The notes under the pieces are model-generated. The model did no database searches and was not told where the DNA came from. It was given only the letters and a program-made list of their open reading frames with translations. Of a stretch of DNA of 6,909 nucleotides, positions 1 to 6,410 are shown piece after piece (within the stretch, counting starts at the first letter, position 1; every line of letters begins with the position of its first letter). The translations under genes were made by a program, and so were the position numbers. Source of the stretch: Paludibacter sp. UBA5753 (lineage in GTDB: Bacteria > Bacteroidota > Bacteroidia > Bacteroidales > Paludibacteraceae); contig DIFH01000097.1 of assembly GCA_002427615.1 (NCBI GenBank), forward strand, positions 467-7,375. The letters run 5' to 3'.

Positions 1-4
1 GTAA

Positions 5-60
5 CTCAATACCGCCTATGGCGGGACGCGACGATTAGAGGGCTATTTATTGGCGGGTCG
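5..60 (-). repeat. Dispersed intergenic repeat, copy A, with GC hairpin
   Basis: This segment aligns without gaps to 2672-2727, with 46 of 56 positions identical by eye. It contains the inverted repeat CCGCC-TAT-GGCGG (12-24) and the conserved block CTATTTATTGG (43-53). It begins 17 bp beyond the stop of the 83-aa gene, the same relative place and orientation that copy B has behind the HerA gene. It lacks a T-run after the stem on either strand, so it is not a convincing intrinsic terminator. The window starts here, so the element may extend further left. Confidence 0.7.
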
Positions 61-76
61 TTGTTTTTTCTGTCTG

Positions 77-328
77 TCAAATAGTTATGTTTTGTTCAGG
101 AATGTCGTTAATGTTTTTTATTATTGTAATTGAAGGCGTGTCAATATACATATCACGATAAATATTTAATCCTTCACCAGGATAAAGTTTGTCGAAAGCA
201 TATTGAATAAGTCGGCTTTCAATAATGTACTTTTGTTGAATATTGGTGGGTTTTCCAAATACGACACTAAGAATTGCTCCTGTTTCTTTCCCGTTTTGGT
301 CAAATAGTCTTTTGATAAAAACTCTCAT
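77..328 (-). CDS. Small hypothetical protein (83 aa) downstream of the Abi-family gene
   Basis: I do not recognise this family. The protein is short and soluble-looking, with no signal peptide or membrane segment. It opens with a basic strand-like stretch (MRVFIKRLF), has a probable amphipathic helix around residues 31-48 (QQKYIIESRLIQYAFDK), and ends in a beta-prone Ile-rich tail (residues 66-83). Its codon use and AT content match the neighbouring Abi gene. It starts 21 bp after that gene's stop on the same strand, so the two are probably co-transcribed. The ATG at 328 is the only plausible start. It is preceded by an A-rich stretch rather than a Shine-Dalgarno sequence, as is usual in Bacteroidota. 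It could be a regulator, inhibitor or accessory partner of the Abi protein, but that rests on position only. Confidence 0.6.
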   Translation of the reverse strand: MRVFIKRLFDQNGKETGAILSVVFGKPTNIQQKYIIESRLIQYAFDKLYPGEGLNIYRDMYIDTPSITIIKNINDIPEQNITI

Positions 329-349
329 TTTGTTTTTGTTTTAAGGTTA

Positions 350-1171
350 TTAAAATGGCAAATCATTCCAGTCTGCCTGTTCTGGTTCTACTGATTTCTT
401 TATACTGTTTTCGATAGTTTCAATGAATTTGATTGTATTTGAAACATTATTAAATATCAAAACACTCTCGTGATAATTCAATACAGGATTATCGTGAGCA
501 AAACTTTTGTTGTTTCTGATATCGTTAAATGCTTCAATAACATTGATTGAATATTTAAGAATTTTCTCTGCCATAGCAGATTCAATATGCTTATTATCAA
601 TTAAAAATTTGATATACTTTCCAAAAACTGCATTTAATGAGTCGGTCTTTTCATAAGAGATTTGGTGTTTATCGCAAAGTTCCCGCAGATACCGAAAAGT
701 AAAAGTATGAAGTCTGTCTAATGCTGCTTCTGGTTCGTTTTTCTCAATGCTTTCTCTTATTGATTTTGCAAGCAATTTAAAGTCTCTGTCGTCAACGTTT
801 GGTTGAATTGCGTCAATATGTTCAACGATGCTTTCTTGTTTCAGTCTTTCAGCAATTTTTACGCATTCTTTGTATAGGTTTTCATTGTCTCTTGGGTCAA
901 TCTCTCCTGTATGAACTTTTGAAAGCCAATAGTCGCAAAACGCAGAGAGTAATTTTCCAAATGTATAGTTTGATTCAACTTTAATAAACTGTCGTAGGCG
1001 GTTTGCTTTTGAGTTTGTTGCGTAATGATATTTTTCATCGTCAATGTCAAGTCCGACCGCTTCGCTAACAAATTCTTGAAAAGTCCGGTCAGAAAAGTCC
1101 ATTACATAACCACTTTTCATCCCTAAAAATTTTTCAATGCTTGCTCGTTCTATGTAGGTTAAATCTGCCAT
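350..1171 (-). CDS. Abortive infection family protein (Abi_C / HEPN-like C-terminus)
   Basis: This is a 273-aa soluble protein. The N-terminal part (about residues 1-85) has the pattern GYVMDFSDRTFQEF followed by SKANRLRQF (54-62). I associate this pattern with AbiJ-type N-terminal modules placed before effector domains. The C-terminal part (about 130-255) fits the Abi_C family: an all-helical domain with the segment RLHTFTFRYLRELCDK (153-168), then an R-x6-H motif (R219 ... H226, in RNNKSFAHD). That motif is the usual catalytic signature of HEPN ribonucleases. By family knowledge, such proteins are toxic RNases or growth arrest effectors triggered by phage. The target here is unknown. The 83-aa gene follows after 21 bp. 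No strong promoter was found in front; the gene starts about 40 bp after a large palindromic element. The ATG at 1171 is the natural start. Family assignment is fairly secure; the RNase activity is inferred. Confidence 0.8.
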   Translation of the reverse strand: MADLTYIERASIEKFLGMKSGYVMDFSDRTFQEFVSEAVGLDIDDEKYHYATNSKANRLRQFIKVESNYTFGKLLSAFCDYWLSKVHTGEIDPRDNENLYKECVKIAERLKQESIVEHIDAIQPNVDDRDFKLLAKSIRESIEKNEPEAALDRLHTFTFRYLRELCDKHQISYEKTDSLNAVFGKYIKFLIDNKHIESAMAEKILKYSINVIEAFNDIRNNKSFAHDNPVLNYHESVLIFNNVSNTIKFIETIENSIKKSVEPEQADWNDLPF

Positions 1172-1212
1172 TATTTATTTCGTCAATATTTATTGGAGTG
1201 TTGTTTTACAAT

Positions 1213-1347
1213 GCCCGCCAACGTGTGACAATATGGCAATTGGCGATTTTCGGAGTGCGTTCATATCTCCCGAAAATAAAGCCCGAAGCGGGATATGATG
1301 CTTGAATTTACTACTTTCCCCGCCATTTGCAATATTACGTATTAGCA
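1213..1347. repeat. Large imperfect palindrome between genes (attC-like shape)
   Basis: The outer arms are 1229-1245 and 1321-1337: one arm matches the reverse complement of the other at 14 of 17 positions, with ACGT flanking both (1221-1224 and 1337-1340). Inside are ATTTTCGG (1246-1253) facing CCGAAAAT (1270-1277), and TCATATCTCCCG (1261-1272) facing CGGGATATGA (1289-1298), plus a CCCG-AAG-CGGG mini-hairpin (1282-1292). The element begins 10 bp after the stop of the barrel gene. The ends, read on the minus strand, are TGCTAAT and GTTGGCG. These loosely resemble the RYYYAAC / GTTRRRY ends of integron attC sites but do not match them. It may instead be a Bacteroidota palindromic intergenic repeat. 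Confidence 0.6.
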
Positions 1348-1357
1348 CTAGTTTTTT

Positions 1358-1963
1358 TTAAAATCTATACGATAAAGATAATAAAACAGAGGTATTTGAT
1401 AATCTATAGTTGAATCCCGAAATATCAGTTTTCAGCTCCTCAACCATATAGTGACTTTTTACTATAGTTGTTCCAGTGCTGTAACTTAAGCTTGGTAATA
1501 ATTCAGCACCTAAAACAATTTTATCATTAAACTTATAATTCAATCCAAGGACTAAATTAATTCCAGGCTGATAGGTTGTACTTTCATTCATACTGTCATA
1601 ATCATTTATTGTTTTGTCATTATAATCATACTTTGATTGATTATAACTAAATGATAAGTCAGCACCAAATCTCAATTCTAAGTTATCAACTAAATCTTTT
1701 CGGTACTCTTTACCTATTTTAATACCAAATCCAATATTACTTTGTTTAATTACTAGACTATCAGCAGTATTGTCAGTATTGTAGCCAGAAATAAATAAAG
1801 TATTAAATCTCCATAAAGATTTATCAGTTCCAGTTTTAAAGGTAAATCCGAAATTATCAAGATTACTAAAAACTAGTCCAATTTCTTTTTGTTTTACTGT
1901 ATCTTGTGCCATTAAATAATAAGACATAGAAAGACATAATAGAATTAATAACGATTTTCTCAT
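1358..1963 (-). CDS. Outer-membrane beta-barrel protein with signal peptide
   Basis: This is a 201-aa protein. Residues 1-19 form a signal peptide (basic MRKS, hydrophobic LLILLCLSMSYYL, then MAQ-D), with the A-Q cleavage pattern common in Bacteroidota. The mature part alternates polar and hydrophobic residues in strand-length stretches (for example FGFTFKTG, NIGFGIKIGKEY, LELRFGADLSFSYN, INLVLGLNYKF, SVLLSLSYRF). It ends in an aromatic residue (...SYRF), the typical C-terminal beta-signal read by the BAM complex. Its size suggests a small barrel of about 8 strands, similar to the outer-membrane beta-barrel / OmpA-transmembrane class. There is no periplasmic peptidoglycan-binding domain and no TonB box, so no transport role can be assigned. 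It has its own promoter (2021-2051) and is a single-gene unit. It lies between two defence-like units without an obvious functional link. Confidence 0.8.
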   Translation of the reverse strand: MRKSLLILLCLSMSYYLMAQDTVKQKEIGLVFSNLDNFGFTFKTGTDKSLWRFNTLFISGYNTDNTADSLVIKQSNIGFGIKIGKEYRKDLVDNLELRFGADLSFSYNQSKYDYNDKTINDYDSMNESTTYQPGINLVLGLNYKFNDKIVLGAELLPSLSYSTGTTIVKSHYMVEELKTDISGFNYRLSNTSVLLSLSYRF

Positions 1964-1995
1964 TTTAATAAAGTTTAGATTAATTATTGAGTTCA

Positions 1996-2017
1996 GTCTA
2001 AAAACTATTTTTTAGAC
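1996..2017 (-). promoter_or_regulatory. 9-bp inverted repeat at the transcription start of the barrel gene
   Basis: GTCTAAAAA (1996-2004) and TTTTTAGAC (2009-2017) form a perfect 9-bp inverted repeat with a 4-base loop. It sits just downstream of the -7 box at 2021-2028, so it would cover the expected transcription start and form a hairpin at the 5' end of the leader. It could stabilise the mRNA or be an operator. Nothing in the sequence decides between these. Confidence 0.45.
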
Positions 2018-2020
2018 AAG

Positions 2021-2051
2021 CAAACCTAAACAAAAAAATTTTAACTGCAAA
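2021..2051 (-). promoter_or_regulatory. Bacteroidota-type promoter for the barrel gene
   Basis: On the minus strand, TTTG (2048-2051) is followed by exactly 19 bp and then TAGGTTTG (2021-2028). This is a full match to the Bacteroidota primary sigma factor consensus TTTG-N19-21-TAnnTTTG. It lies about 58 bp upstream of the ATG at 1963, with nothing else between, and so very likely drives that gene. Confidence 0.65.
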
Positions 2052-2076
2052 ATTTTTTATAGAAAAGTTACAATAA

Positions 2077-2108
2077 TATGGTTATCAACAAATTAAATAC
2101 TACTTTTG
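2077..2108 (+). promoter_or_regulatory. Orphan plus-strand promoter candidate
   Basis: On the plus strand, TATG (2077-2080) is followed by 20 bp and TACTTTTG (2101-2108). This matches TAnnTTTG perfectly and is one base off in the upstream box. It diverges from the barrel promoter. Transcription from it would reach an ATG at 2127 that opens a reading frame of only 16 codons (stop at 2175-2177), then a REP-like palindrome. No gene of normal size follows. The promoter may have lost its gene, may make a small RNA, or may be a chance match. Confidence 0.35.
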
Positions 2109-2182
2109 CGGGAGATTCTAAATTTTATGTTTAAAACCAATAGCGATTCAAGTCAAAAAAGTTATAGTACCTACTAAGAGCC

Positions 2183-2213
2183 GTTGTTTCGGTATGCTTC
2201 GCTACTCAGCAAC
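2183..2213. repeat. REP-like palindromic sequence
   Basis: The segment runs from GTTG (2183-2186) to CAAC (2210-2213), with TTTCGG and GCTTCGC between. Read on the minus strand it has the form GTTGCTGAGTAGCGAAGC ... CGAAACAAC. This resembles the GTTGCTGAG...CGAAGCAAC palindromes that I know as dispersed extragenic repeats in bacterial genomes. Only one copy is visible in this window, so the repeat status is inferred from resemblance. Confidence 0.3.
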
Positions 2214-2413
2214 CATCATAAAATTTTGTTGAAATTTATTAAAATCTTAATAATCAATTATATATACTTTATGTATTAAAAACCCCTCATCTTTTAAACA
2301 AAGCTTATCACCGATTAGATTCCATCCACAATATTGAACCTTTAACGATTGCGTGAGTCAGCAGCAACCCAGCTATCTCAGGAATAATCTATTGCGGTAG
2401 AATTTATTGGATA
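2214..2413. other. Gene-free AT-rich stretch
   Basis: There is no open reading frame of convincing size on either strand, no tRNA-like structure and no clear terminator. The left half is very AT-rich. Base composition becomes visibly richer in GC towards 2340 and beyond, where the sequence starts to look unlike its neighbours. Confidence 0.6.
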
Positions 2414-2521
2414 ATACGGATCATGCTGTCCGCCATTGCATCCTTTGAAGAAAATGAATGGGCGATGGTGGGGGGAAACAGAGTTCCGGTTGCCAGCAAA
2501 CGGATTCGGAGCATGCTGACC
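2414..2521. mobile_element. Possible remnant of an IS21-type element end
   Basis: Two 18-bp direct repeats lie exactly 90 bp apart, at 2414-2431 and 2504-2521. Read on the minus strand they fit GG-W-CAGCATG-M-TCCG-W-AT, differing at three positions. They resemble the GGTCA...TCCGNAAT multiple terminal repeats that I associate with Bacteroidota IS21-family ends. The stretch is GC-richer than its surroundings. No istA or istB coding sequence is present, so at most this is an orphan end. The identification is from memory and could be wrong; the repeats themselves are plain. Confidence 0.35.
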
Positions 2522-2671
2522 CCTTTTGAGCTCATTCTGTTTGCAGGTTTTGATTCCTTTGTGGCCAATTAACCATAAAACGCGATCGGCCATGGCAGGA
2601 AAAACAAAACCTATGAGTCAAATAAAACAGTTTTTTCGCTTAATCAAGCTGGGGATTATTCCAACAAAAGG

Positions 2672-2727
2672 CTCAATCCCGCCTTTGGCGGGATGCGCCG
2701 CTCAGAGGACTATTTATTGGGCGTTCG
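2672..2727 (-). repeat. Dispersed intergenic repeat, copy B, with perfect hairpin
   Basis: This is the second copy of the element at 5-60 (46 of 56 identical). It carries a perfect 8-bp inverted repeat with a 3-base loop: ATCCCGCC (2676-2683), TTT, GGCGGGAT (2687-2694). It starts 21 bp after the stop of the HerA gene. In the direction of transcription the stem is followed by TGAGCCTTTTG, a poor U-tract, so termination is possible but not well supported. Confidence 0.7.
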
Positions 2728-2748
2728 TGTTTATTTATATTCCTCTTT

Positions 2749-4896
2749 TTAATCTTCATTCTTACCTTCGTATTTTTCTCCCCTTTGCCATGCTTCTGAA
2801 ATAGCTTTGTAATTAGGAAATCCTTCTTCGTTTTCAGATAACCAGTTTTTTATGAACTTCGGATCATTGCTATTTGGAGTTGGGGATACAGTATTAATTT
2901 TTACTTGAACAGGTGTTCTTACTGCATCGCCCATAATTATTGCATGTTGTTGTGGTAATATAGGCAACTGTTGCAAAATATCTTCATTTGCTGAAGAAAC
3001 TAACTGACGTACATAGTTTTGATCTTCTGGATTTTGCAGCCTATGGATAATAAATGAGTTACATTGAGATAAAACAGTTTTTGAAAGTTCAAAAGGTCGC
3101 TGGCTTGAAACTAAAAGGGAAATACCATATTTTCTTCCTTCACGTGCAATTCTTTCAAAAACCTTTTTAGAAATAGATTCCTTATCATTTTTGTTTTTTT
3201 CAGGAATATAGTTCTGTGCTTCTTCCAATGCTAAAACAATTGGCATTTTCCCTCTATCTTTTTCTCGGAATCTTGAAACAAAATCAAGAATTAGTCTGCC
3301 AATCAAGCCCGTTATTGTTTCTAACACTTCATAAGGAAGCAAAGACATATCTATTATGGTTATCTGACTGACTTTATCTTCTTGAAGTTTTTCGTTCTCT
3401 GATTTATTCAGGTTTTCTTTGTAATATGTAGTAAATGGGTCACTATCTTTATCTTGATAAACCTTGCAATAATCCCCTAGAACAAAAGCAAGGAACTTTG
3501 CCAATGAATCAGTAATATCTTCTTTTTGTTTTAAAAGTAAAGGGTCAGCAATGCGCTCATCATTTAGGTAAGACTGCAACCTTAATCGTAGAGTAGAAAC
3601 AAACTCTCTAATTCTATTGCTTGAGCTTTCTTGTTCATCTATTGCTTTATCAATATATCTAGAAATTAATTGTTCAAAATTGAACCATAATGGTAAATCA
3701 ATATTTTTTTCTTGAATTATTCTCTCATCTTCAATTTTTTCAGAGTTTTCATTTAATATTTCTATTAATTTTTTGGATAACTCCTCTTTGAATTTAATAT
3801 CTATTTGCTTTGTGCCATCATTATAATAATACCTATTAAAATTTGTCGCCCAGTTTTTTATGATATATTCTTCTTTTTTAAAATTGAAACATTCTGAAAG
3901 TTCTGGAACATTTTGCAAATTTTCCAATTCCTCATAAAGTATTTGTTTTAGCTCGTCGTTTGATTGTTTATCACTATTTTGACACAAATCAATTATATGT
4001 GATAAAGTGTTTATAATAATATTAGAAAAAACTTTTGTTTCAGCAGTTTGTTCTTCATTTTTTGCCAAACCGATAGCTCGTTTAAGAATTGGAGCTTGAG
4101 TTCCAGCACTCGGATCAAATAAATAATCAAAATCATCAAAATTCATAAACCAATAAGGTATTTTCATACCCTTTTTATTAATATGAAATGGATTTATCAA
4201 TTCAAGTTTCTTAATAAAAGGTGAGGTTTCTTTGTCTGAATCAGTTTGAAATGCTTGCTTGTATTCTCCGTTTGTATCAAAAATTATTATGTGAGCATTT
4301 TTCAGATTCTCATTATTGTAAGAAAACTCAAATAAACTGTGGATAATTGAAGTTAATGTACATGATTTACCGGAACCGGTATTACCAAGAATGGCTGCAT
4401 GTTTTCCAAAGAATTTGTCAGGATTGATTTTGATTTTGTAATCTGAAAACGAAGGTGACGACCCAATAGGTAAGTAGTAATCTTTTTCAAAATCAATATC
4501 TGCTTTTTCTTTCTGGTCAAAAATGTTATCCAGGTCTTGTTTTGTAACATACCATACGGGATTATCAAACACCGGATAATTATAAACTCCTTGAATATAT
4601 TTTTTATCTTCTTCGATAGTACCAATCATTGTGGCTACTAAATATCTTGCAGAATCTGTAAGAAATATTGCTTCCTTGTCTTTTGATAATTCGGTTTCAT
4701 CAATAGCTTTTACCCTTGTAACCATTGCAACTATTTTGTCAGAACCTATGGGTATTATTAAGTATGAATTAATCCTTGCAACTTCGTAAATATCTTCATA
4801 ACCACTTTTATACAGGCTTTTAAGGTCTTCATCCAGTTTAATGAAAACACGAAAACTATCTACGGAAATTACTTTGCCAATTTTTCTTTCATTCAT
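2749..4896 (-). CDS. herA: HerA/FtsK-family ATPase of a SIR2-HerA anti-phage system
   Basis: This is a 715-aa ATPase. Residues about 5-65 fit a HAS-barrel, the beta-barrel at the N-terminus of HerA proteins. The P-loop is GNTGSGKS (171-178). The HerA signature IFDTNGEY lies at 205-212. Walker B is the hydrophobic strand IVLAL followed by EEAQNY (E558/E559). The HerA motif AREGRKYG (584-591) contains candidate arginine fingers R585 and R588, and the sensor strand ends SSQRP (597-601). Between strand 2 and Walker B there is a long, charged, mostly helical insert (about 215-510). HerA proteins form hexameric rings. In characterised SIR2-HerA systems the ring assembles with a SIR2 oligomer and controls its activity. 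Its ATG overlaps the SIR2 stop (ATGA, 4893-4896), which points to translational coupling and matched amounts. All nucleotide-binding motifs appear intact. No nuclease domain is visible in this chain. Confidence 0.92.
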   Translation of the reverse strand: MNERKIGKVISVDSFRVFIKLDEDLKSLYKSGYEDIYEVARINSYLIIPIGSDKIVAMVTRVKAIDETELSKDKEAIFLTDSARYLVATMIGTIEEDKKYIQGVYNYPVFDNPVWYVTKQDLDNIFDQKEKADIDFEKDYYLPIGSSPSFSDYKIKINPDKFFGKHAAILGNTGSGKSCTLTSIIHSLFEFSYNNENLKNAHIIIFDTNGEYKQAFQTDSDKETSPFIKKLELINPFHINKKGMKIPYWFMNFDDFDYLFDPSAGTQAPILKRAIGLAKNEEQTAETKVFSNIIINTLSHIIDLCQNSDKQSNDELKQILYEELENLQNVPELSECFNFKKEEYIIKNWATNFNRYYYNDGTKQIDIKFKEELSKKLIEILNENSEKIEDERIIQEKNIDLPLWFNFEQLISRYIDKAIDEQESSSNRIREFVSTLRLRLQSYLNDERIADPLLLKQKEDITDSLAKFLAFVLGDYCKVYQDKDSDPFTTYYKENLNKSENEKLQEDKVSQITIIDMSLLPYEVLETITGLIGRLILDFVSRFREKDRGKMPIVLALEEAQNYIPEKNKNDKESISKKVFERIAREGRKYGISLLVSSQRPFELSKTVLSQCNSFIIHRLQNPEDQNYVRQLVSSANEDILQQLPILPQQHAIIMGDAVRTPVQVKINTVSPTPNSNDPKFIKNWLSENEEGFPNYKAISEAWQRGEKYEGKNED

Positions 4897-6227
4897 AACT
4901 CTTCATTTCGTTTGTTGCTTTTTGTATTATCATTTTCGAAATAGTCGTAAAGTGTTTTCGCAACTTTCTCATTGATTTTTAGATCATAAAAGTCAGGCAT
5001 TATTTTATCGGCAAATACAATGAAATCGCCTAAATAATTTCCTTCCAGAATTATTATCCTTGAATCGTTAAGTTTTTTTATTCGTTCAATTTCGGGATTG
5101 CTGTTATACGCCAGAATTATTAATGTAAATGATGGATTTGATAAAGCTTGGAAAATAATGTCATTAATATGCTCATCTGCAAAAGCATATCCTACTGTAA
5201 CCAATACTGATTGAGAATGAGAGATAGTTGATGCAAATTGTCTGAATAATTCAGAATAAGGGAAGTCTAAAGTGTATGATTTTTTTACAGCAGATGGATA
5301 AATAATCATATCGCCTTTTTTATTAGATTTTTCTATTAGGGCAATTGGCAATTCTTCAATACCATATAAATTATTTGCATCTCTTTTATCAGAGTTTATC
5401 CATGAAATTGAACCGTGGAGCTTAAAATATCGGATTACCTTTTCAATTCTTTGAACTTTCCCGGCTGTTGTGGAACCGGGATAAAACATATCGTATTCAA
5501 AAGTTTCCGGTTTAAAATATCTTTTGTGAAAACCGGCAAAGCCATCAATATAGAAAACTCCTAACTTATCAAAAGCGTACTCAAATGCTAAATCATAATT
5601 TAATGTGAAAATGTTTGCTCTTTTCAGATTCAATGGACGTTGCAAAAGTGCTTTGATAAATTTTTCGTGGAAATGATATTTGTTCTCTTTAACTGAATCG
5701 TAATATTCTTCTTTAATCTTGTCCTTAGGAATATCTCTATTATTAATATTGCAAACAGAAAAAAGTCCTTCTTTTATTGCAATAATTAATTCCTTTATAT
5801 TATCCTTTCTTTCAGCATTTTCTTCATCAAGCGTAAAATCTTTTGCAATCAAGTAATTTAATACCTTTTCATATTCAATCTTTATCTCAGTTCCATCCCG
5901 AATAATATCATTATCTGTTTTAATATTTTGAAGATGCTTAATGGTTTTCGTAAATTCAGCTGATATTTCATTTCCCTTTGTTTTGATATGTTCCTCAACT
6001 TCAACTGGAAAATTTCTTATGGAAACCGAACCGAGATAGATAGATGAACCGGAACCAAAAAGAAAACTAACATTATCAAGTTCAAGATAGTTCTTAATAA
6101 GTAGTTTAATTCGTTCGAGTGCTTTCTCTTGGTTATCGTCATCGGTTTTTAACCATTCAGCAAGTTTGTCTGTATTGCCGAAAAATGCCTTGTTTACTTT
6201 GCTGTCAAATAATTTATTTTCTTCCAT
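4893..6227 (-). CDS. sir2: SIR2-family NAD-consuming effector of a SIR2-HerA anti-phage system
   Basis: This 444-aa protein belongs to the SIR2_2-like branch found in phage defence. The NAD-binding loop is FLFGSGSS (55-62). The segment FTLNYDLAFE (207-216) carries N210 and D212, matching the usual TNYD motif, with L209 before the Asn. The catalytic histidine is in KLHGSISW (H271). The nucleotide-binding fold closes with VTVGYAFADEHINDII (343-358). Zinc-ribbon cysteine pairs of deacetylase sirtuins are absent, as expected for defence NADases. In known SIR2-HerA systems this subunit hydrolyses NAD+ during infection and forms a large complex with the HerA ring. It is the first gene of the operon and is followed by herA with a 4-base overlap. 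The ATG at 6227 gives a full-length N-terminal helical region (1-50) before the fold. No signal peptide or membrane segment is present, so it is cytoplasmic. Confidence 0.92.
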   Translation of the reverse strand: MEENKLFDSKVNKAFFGNTDKLAEWLKTDDDNQEKALERIKLLIKNYLELDNVSFLFGSGSSIYLGSVSIRNFPVEVEEHIKTKGNEISAEFTKTIKHLQNIKTDNDIIRDGTEIKIEYEKVLNYLIAKDFTLDEENAERKDNIKELIIAIKEGLFSVCNINNRDIPKDKIKEEYYDSVKENKYHFHEKFIKALLQRPLNLKRANIFTLNYDLAFEYAFDKLGVFYIDGFAGFHKRYFKPETFEYDMFYPGSTTAGKVQRIEKVIRYFKLHGSISWINSDKRDANNLYGIEELPIALIEKSNKKGDMIIYPSAVKKSYTLDFPYSELFRQFASTISHSQSVLVTVGYAFADEHINDIIFQALSNPSFTLIILAYNSNPEIERIKKLNDSRIIILEGNYLGDFIVFADKIMPDFYDLKINEKVAKTLYDYFENDNTKSNKRNEEL

Positions 6228-6270
6228 TTTTTACTTTTTAATGGTTATTTCGCATGGCACACAACATTCC

Positions 6271-6393
6271 GCCGCTACCTGCATGTAATTTTTTGTCATC
6301 AAAACCCCAAACAAGTTTGCGACTTTCCAAATTTACGGAAACTTTTTCATTGTCCATGCACCTATCCACCAAAAAATTTTTGCAGGTAGAGGC
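6271..6393. repeat. Large imperfect palindrome upstream of the SIR2-HerA operon
   Basis: The arms GCCGCTACCTGCA (6271-6283) and TGCAGGTAGAGGC (6381-6393) are complementary at 12 of 13 positions. A second pair lies inside: ATTTTTTG (6288-6295) and CAAAAAAT (6370-6377). The roughly 75-base interior holds the candidate promoter and a short TTTCC / GGAAA pairing. The element could form a cruciform or a long leader hairpin, depending on where transcription starts. It is structurally similar to, but not the same sequence as, the palindrome at 1213-1347. Confidence 0.55.
6328..6357 (-). promoter_or_regulatory. Candidate promoter for the SIR2-HerA operon
   Basis: On the minus strand, ATG (6355-6357), one base off TTG, is followed by 19 bp and TAAATTTG (6328-6335). 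The latter is a full match to the Bacteroidota -7 box TAnnTTTG. It would give a leader of roughly 95 bases containing the left arm of the surrounding palindrome. The upstream box is weak, so the call is tentative. Confidence 0.35.
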
Positions 6394-6410
6394 TGTTATG
6401 TATCTGTAGG

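Noticed and set aside
859..1071. Frames inside the Abi gene on both strands (799-984 plus, 859-1071 minus)
   Set aside because: Both lie wholly within the well-supported Abi coding sequence and look like its out-of-frame shadows.
2378..2593. 71-codon minus-strand open frame in the GC-rich patch
   Set aside because: It overlaps the 90-bp-spaced repeats, has an odd composition (many His, Gly, Asn and Cys), matches no family I know and competes with an open frame on the other strand. It looks like non-coding repeat DNA.
2566..2640. Similarity between 2574-2593 and 6633-6652 (both ending in an ACAAAACACG / ATAAAACGCG type core)
   Set aside because: Only about 14 of 20 bases agree and the flanks do not align, so this is too weak to call another repeat family.
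2676..2694. Perfect hairpin behind herA as an intrinsic terminator
   Set aside because: The stem is strong, but there is no proper T-run directly after it in the direction of transcription, and copy A, its sister, also lacks one. Kept as part of a repeat instead.
2526..2804. 92-codon plus-strand open frame
   Set aside because: It runs through repeat copy B and into the 3' end of herA on the opposite strand. No promoter, no family resemblance; a chance frame.
4353..4625. 90-codon minus-strand frame inside herA
   Set aside because: It is a shifted frame across the P-loop region of herA; the real frame carries all motifs.
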